The position numbers and the translations under genes were made by a program. A stretch of DNA of 10,576 bases from Astrothelium macrocarpum (taxonomy: Eukaryota; Ascomycota; Dothideomycetes; Trypetheliales; Trypetheliaceae). The DNA is taken from assembly GCA_021030915.1 (NCBI GenBank), contig JAGEMR010000291.1:1-10576 (forward strand). The letters run 5' to 3'. The notes under the pieces were generated by a model that saw only the letters and a list, made by a program, of their open reading frames with translations, was not told the DNA's origin and ran no database searches. Positions 6,858 through 10,576 of this stretch are shown here, piece after piece (position 1 is the stretch's first letter; each line of letters opens with the position of its first letter).

Positions 6858-8084
6858 ATGCGACGTTTCTCTCCCCTTGCGTTGGTTCTTGTCGGCGCTC
6901 CATGTTGCCACGGGACCTGGTTGGAGTACGGAAGCAGTGTCATGTCCTACATTACGAATGAAACAACGACCTTTATGAAAAGCCAACCCGTCGAGACCTG
7001 GTGGGACTATGGAAGCACAATGCTGAATGCAGCGACGAATTACATACCCAACGCTACAGAGTGGACGGGAGGTCAAAAATTGACCCTTATGAAGAACCAG
7101 CCTGTGCCTTCCGATTGTTCTGGAAATGGCCTGCACAGTGGTTTGCACAATGCAGCAGAAAGAGGAGATCTGGATGAGGTTAAACGTCTCCTAAATTGTG
7201 CGGAAACCGGTTGGTTCGGTGACAAAAATATAACACCTTTACACTTAGCCGCTAGCCATGGACATATCGAGGTTGTAAAACATATCGTCTCAACCATCAC
7301 CAAAGACTGGTCTCGTGAACGGACGCACGATCCAAAAACAATGGATATCATCAAGTCAAATTTCAACCCTGCGTTCGACGAGCATTTCAAGGAATTCTTC
7401 GACAGAAAGGCCTTCTCCGCCAGAGAGCTCGCTGTCCTAAATGGCCATACTAATGTAGTTCAAGCTCTTCCGGATAACGGTGACATCCTTGACGCGCTTT
7501 CATGTGCATGCACGCTAAAGAACAAAGAATTGGTCGAGACCCTGCTGAACTATTATCATCGGAAGCAACCGATTCGGCGAAGGATTTGGAACATTTCCCG
7601 AACATTTTGGCGAAAAGAAGCATATGGAAGCAATCGAGTAAGCGAATACCCAGCACCTCCTCTGCATTTGGCTGTTATTACAGGGGACAAAGAAGTTGTC
7701 GATTTCCTCCTCCGCAATGACTTTCCAGCGGGAGATCAGAGTTCGTGGACTTTGTCTTGGAAAAAACCAGTGCCATACAGTTCTGCCGTGCATTACGCAG
7801 CGATTGTTGGCTCAAAAGATATCTTAGGGAAGCTGAGGTCGAAGAGTGTTGATCTCACTATTCAGGACCACTTGTCACGAACACCATTGTCCTACGCGGT
7901 TGAGTATGGTAGGGAAGCTGCTGTAGAATACCTCGTCGATCAAATACTCCACGCACCCCAGTACAATGAAGCTAAGAACCCTATCCAAACTTATCTGGGG
8001 CCAGGTTGGAAAACGAAGAAGAGGATTGCTTTGACTGGACCAATATTGCAGGATTTGCATAAAATCGGCATCTCTTTCAAGTAA
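6858..8084 (+). CDS. Predicted secreted or lumenal ankyrin-repeat protein
   Basis: An intact single-exon gene of 408 residues. I start at ATG 6858, with A at -3; upstream sequence in the same frame has no ATG. Residues 1-19 (MRR, then a hydrophobic LALVLVGAPCC core, then CHG before Thr20) look like a signal peptide. Residues 20-46 and 47-85 are two related modules: TWLEYGSS/TWWDYGST at their starts and FMKSQPVE/LMKNQPVP at their ends. About seven ankyrin-like units follow, near 94-113, 124-145, 184-204, 208-231, 266-286, 308-328 and 341-362. The clearest are NITPLHLAASHGHIEVVKHI, PPLHLAVITGDKEVVDFLL and RTPLSYAVEYGREAAVEYLV. Asn-X-Ser/Thr sequons occur at N34, N65, N124 and N245. Ankyrin repeats bind other proteins; the partner is unknown. 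Most ankyrin proteins are intracellular, so a signal peptide is unusual and suggests secretion or ER retention, with an effector role only a guess. I do not recognise a named family. Confidence 0.82.
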   Translation: MRRFSPLALVLVGAPCCHGTWLEYGSSVMSYITNETTTFMKSQPVETWWDYGSTMLNAATNYIPNATEWTGGQKLTLMKNQPVPSDCSGNGLHSGLHNAAERGDLDEVKRLLNCAETGWFGDKNITPLHLAASHGHIEVVKHIVSTITKDWSRERTHDPKTMDIIKSNFNPAFDEHFKEFFDRKAFSARELAVLNGHTNVVQALPDNGDILDALSCACTLKNKELVETLLNYYHRKQPIRRRIWNISRTFWRKEAYGSNRVSEYPAPPLHLAVITGDKEVVDFLLRNDFPAGDQSSWTLSWKKPVPYSSAVHYAAIVGSKDILGKLRSKSVDLTIQDHLSRTPLSYAVEYGREAAVEYLVDQILHAPQYNEAKNPIQTYLGPGWKTKKRIALTGPILQDLHKIGISFK

Positions 8085-8620
8085 AAACATTTTGGGGTTT
8101 GTCATACAGCCTATCTCACCGCACCATTCATTACCTACGGCTTTCTCGGCTGTCTCTTTAGCGCCTGGAAAGTCTAACTGTTCGTACCTTCCCATTCCTT
8201 CCCTACACTTCGCGATCACCTGGACGTGTTCTGGTATGCTAGCTGCACATTCATCAACACGTACAGTTAGCTATGCTATTCCGATAGTCTGTTGAGGTAT
8301 TTGACAGACATTTCAAAATCTGGATTACGTTTATACCGATTCCGAAGGATCTTTATCAACCCTTTTTTTGTCTCTCTCTTAATGGCGTGGTACGGAAGCA
8401 TTCTGGGAATGTGAGTGCAGTATATTGAGTCGTATGCATCACGATGGTCTAATTAGAAGAAGCTAACCGGAGTGAGCGAGGAAGTGAGAACATAATGCAA
8501 ATGATTGGATGACGTAACGGTCTGTCTTTTGATTCTTCCAATTCTATCATATTCTCTTGTTGCAAGCAGCTTATCATCTTTATTGCAACTATACATGTCA
8601 CGGTTGCCATCTATAGAGGA
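8085..8620. other. Convergent 3' intergenic region
   Basis: These 536 bases lie between the ankyrin gene (plus strand, ends 8084) and the P450 pseudogene (minus strand, frame ends 8621). They should hold both 3' untranslated regions. Short open frames show no protein features. No RNA gene, repeat or terminator-like hairpin was found by eye. Confidence 0.45.
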
Positions 8621-10247
8621 TCACAGGGAAGGAAATTTAAAGACTTGAATTCGCATCGAAATTTTAAATTCATAACATGGGCTCACAGAGCACCACCTGT
8701 GACTCTCTATCGCCATCCTTTGCAACTCGACATACTCCAACACTTCGTCCCGATTCTCAATCCATTCAAATTTTCTTACCATCCTCAACAGCAGGTAAGT
8801 GGCTTGGACGATGACTTGCTGCTGCGCCGCGCAAATCCTTGGGCCACCTAAGAACGGGACGAATTCCCATGGCGCTCTAGATCCTTCTTCCCATCTCTCC
8901 GGACGAAAATCATCAGCATCATCTCCCCAAACATCTTTATCATGATGAATATGATAGGTCAGTGAGCAGACAGTGGTACCTTTCGATACAAAGACCGGCG
9001 CCTTCCCGTCGGGCCGGCCGCCGCGCGGTAAGATATTATCTCGGCGTGTTGTGCGGAAGATTCGACCGGCTGGACCAAGAGTGCGCAAGGTTTCGTAAAT
9101 GACGTGGCGGAAAGGAACGAGAGATTTGAGAGTCTCAAAGGAAAGCGACTAAGGATCATCGGGGTCATATGGTAACGACATTGCTGTCTCACGTAGTTGA
9201 GTCCAGTATTTGGGATTCCTAGCGAGCTGAAAAAAGACGTTCGAAACCAAGGCTGCAGTGGTGTCGCGACTCGGTAGAAAGACGTTGATAATCTCGAAGC
9301 GCAGAGATACCGGATCGCGGATATCTTTCGCGAGTTCGTTCAAAAGGATGTATCGGCCTGTGGAATCCTCTCCAGGGAGTCTGGCTATGTTGCCTGCTTG
9401 ATATGATAGTGCTTGATCGATTCGAGCATCGATGAATGAATGAAGCCGCGTATAGGCTTTCACCCAGGACTTGTCGAAGATATATTTAAAGGAGAACAAA
9501 CCAGCTTGTCGGCGTTTATTCCAACCTAGTAAGGTCTCGTCCAAGGATCGGAGGAAAGCCTCCCCTTCCGCTGCGCCCTCAGGAGTTTGCACATTTATCG
9601 ACTCGCCAAAGAGAAATTCTGTGGAGAAATCAAGGAACTATAACATCAGCAGCACAACTTTCATTGTGAGATCCTCCACGCACCAGCTTCTTCAGCATTG
9701 GCTGAATATCAAATTCGCTGAAATCTCGAGGTAGCAAAGCCAAGAAGCGATCAACGTGCCTTGCCAACATCGTCATATTTCCCACTTCAGCTCTAGTAAA
9801 GATGGGCTTGATGATGCTTCTTGAATGCTTCCATTGCGGACCCTCTGCCATGAAAATACCATTCCCAAGAACTTCCGCACTTAGCTTAGCTCTTTGAGGC
9901 GACTTACCAAATTCTTCAAATCCAAGAGCATGTATATACTGATGGTTGACGGTATCCATAGGGTTGATGATATGCTGGCCTAAGAAGTTTTCTTGCCATG
10001 TCTTGCCCAATTGCCTGAAGTCGTGCGCGTACAACGCTTGGGTGTTGCCATTCGCAAGCGCACGTCGCCGCTTTCTATAGAGATCGTAGCCGAACACAGG
10101 GTCAGAATGTGGATATTTACGTGCTTTGTAACGCCCGGTTCGTTGCTTTTTGCGAACGAACGCAAGATACCTGCTGCTTCTTGGGAAGAAAACTATCACT
10201 GCCAGAAGGACTGCGGCGCAGACGAAGGAGAAAAAGACGGGGGCCAT
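8621..10247 (-). pseudogene. Cytochrome P450 (CYP52-like clan) with an in-frame TAG
   Basis: Exon 1 is 10247-9684 (188 codons) and exon 2 runs from 9637 to 8621. The 46-nt intron (9683-9638, donor GTGCGT, GCTGATG branch, TATAG acceptor) is phase 0 and joins MLKKL to FLDFSTEFLFGES. Read through the stop, the frame gives 526 positions, normal for a P450. An N-terminal membrane anchor (about 5-22) is followed by the YPHSDPVFGYDL hinge region, WKHSR in helix C at 139-143, and an I-helix SRDTT at 311-315. TAG occupies codon 351 (9151-9149). Beyond it, still in frame, are the K-helix ExxR (E370-R373), FRPERW (432-437) and the heme loop FLGGPRICAA with Cys457. A product ending at 350 lacks the heme ligand and would be inactive. 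Up to about residue 500 the frame matches the family; the last 25 or so residues do not. Members of this clan oxidise alkanes, fatty acids or secondary metabolites at the ER; the substrate here is unknown. Sequencing error or stop readthrough remain alternatives. Confidence 0.85.
9149..9151 (-). other. In-frame TAG stop interrupting the P450 reading frame
   Basis: The plus-strand CTA at 9149-9151 reads TAG on the coding strand, between PYDPDDP and SLSFETLKSL, with P450-like sequence continuing in the same frame on both sides. The only nearby donor-acceptor pair that would remove it (GTGAG at 9192 with this TAG as acceptor, 44 nt) shifts the frame into an immediate TGA. A point change is therefore the simplest explanation. 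Confidence 0.85.
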
Positions 10248-10498
10248 CTTGCAGCAGGAAGCTTACCATTCGAGCCTCATAGCGTACTGAGCAACCATAA
10301 CTCAGGCTTCGCAACCCGCCGTTTTGGTAGGATCACCGCACGTTTGTGTGCAAGGAACGAAGGCGAAAGCATTGCTAGTATGCTTGGAAACCAGGCACAC
10401 CGCAGCAGAGCACGACCAGGCCCGTGGCTCACACAAAACATCTAATCCATCGAAGAATTGCATGGAGGCTGCACGTCATATTCCCATACCCTAGCAAC
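10248..10498 (-). promoter_or_regulatory. Upstream region of the P450 gene
   Basis: These 251 bases lie between the P450 start codon and the right inverted-repeat arm. The sequence just before the minus-strand ATG (GCAAGATGGCC, A at -3) is a good start context. Open frames crossing this stretch on both strands have no recognisable protein features. No specific promoter element can be assigned. Confidence 0.4.
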
Positions 10499-10547
10499 CT
10501 AGGAGTGTCCACCACCATGTGCACGGTCCCACACAATGCACACTCAA
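10499..10547 (-). repeat. Right arm of the 49-bp imperfect inverted repeat
   Basis: Read on the minus strand, this segment has the same three exact blocks at the same spacing as the left arm at 27-75: TTGAGTGTGCA (10547-10537), GACCGTGCAC (10528-10519) and CACTCCTAG (10507-10499). Outward of it, 10548-10576 still resembles bases 1-26 weakly once a one-base gap is allowed. Its outermost bases GAGTGT and ACACTC are themselves complementary. The arms point towards each other like terminal inverted repeats; no flanking target-site duplication can be tested because the window ends here. Confidence 0.7.
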
Positions 10548-10576
10548 ATTAATTCTCAACATCAAACATTCAGAAT

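Noticed and set aside
9149..9192. A 44-nt intron (donor GTGAG at 9192, acceptor TAG at 9149) that would remove the P450 stop codon
   Set aside because: The donor falls after the first base of a codon while the acceptor is followed by a full codon, so splicing shifts the frame and meets TGA within five codons. It is also shorter than any other intron in the window.
1..10576. tRNA, rRNA, CRISPR arrays, transposase or retroelement genes
   Set aside because: None was seen by eye on either strand: no cloverleaf-like sequence, no regularly spaced repeats, and no integrase or transposase motifs in any sizeable frame.

Overview
This looks like nuclear DNA of a filamentous ascomycete (Pezizomycotina). 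The genes lie on both strands, have separate promoters, and are broken by short GT-AG introns of 46 to 93 bases with fungal-type branch sites (one is a perfect TACTAAC). The protein families also fit: a fungal UPF0658 membrane protein, a PP4 regulatory subunit R2 with a fungal-style tail, and a fungal class II cytochrome P450. Closer placement is not possible from the sequence alone.

Layout, left to right. At 364-1905 (+) is an intron-free betaine-aldehyde-type aldehyde dehydrogenase. It converges on a four-exon gene at 2527-4013 (-) for a multi-pass membrane protein of the UPF0658 Golgi family. A divergent intergenic region of about 800 bases follows, then a four-exon gene at 4816-6270 (+) for protein phosphatase 4 regulatory subunit 2. 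Its first coding exon is only 10 bases and had to be rebuilt by splice phase. At 6858-8084 (+) is an ankyrin-repeat protein with a predicted signal peptide and a duplicated module just after it. At 8621-10247 (-) is a two-exon P450 gene interrupted by an in-frame TAG before the K-helix and heme-binding region, so I call it a pseudogene candidate.

The genes do not form an obvious pathway. The dehydrogenase and the P450 are both oxidative enzymes, but nothing ties them together. PP4R2 and UPF0658 look like housekeeping genes. The dehydrogenase ends in Ala-Lys-Ile, which fits a relaxed peroxisomal targeting signal. The ankyrin protein is the most accessory-looking intact gene.

The most unexpected structure lies at the two window ends. 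Bases 27-75 and the reverse complement of 10499-10547 align without gaps over 49 bases with 38 identities, and weaker similarity continues outward to the window edges. They could be terminal inverted repeats of a large element, or two copies of a short dispersed repeat at which a contig ends. No transposase, RNA gene or CRISPR array was seen.
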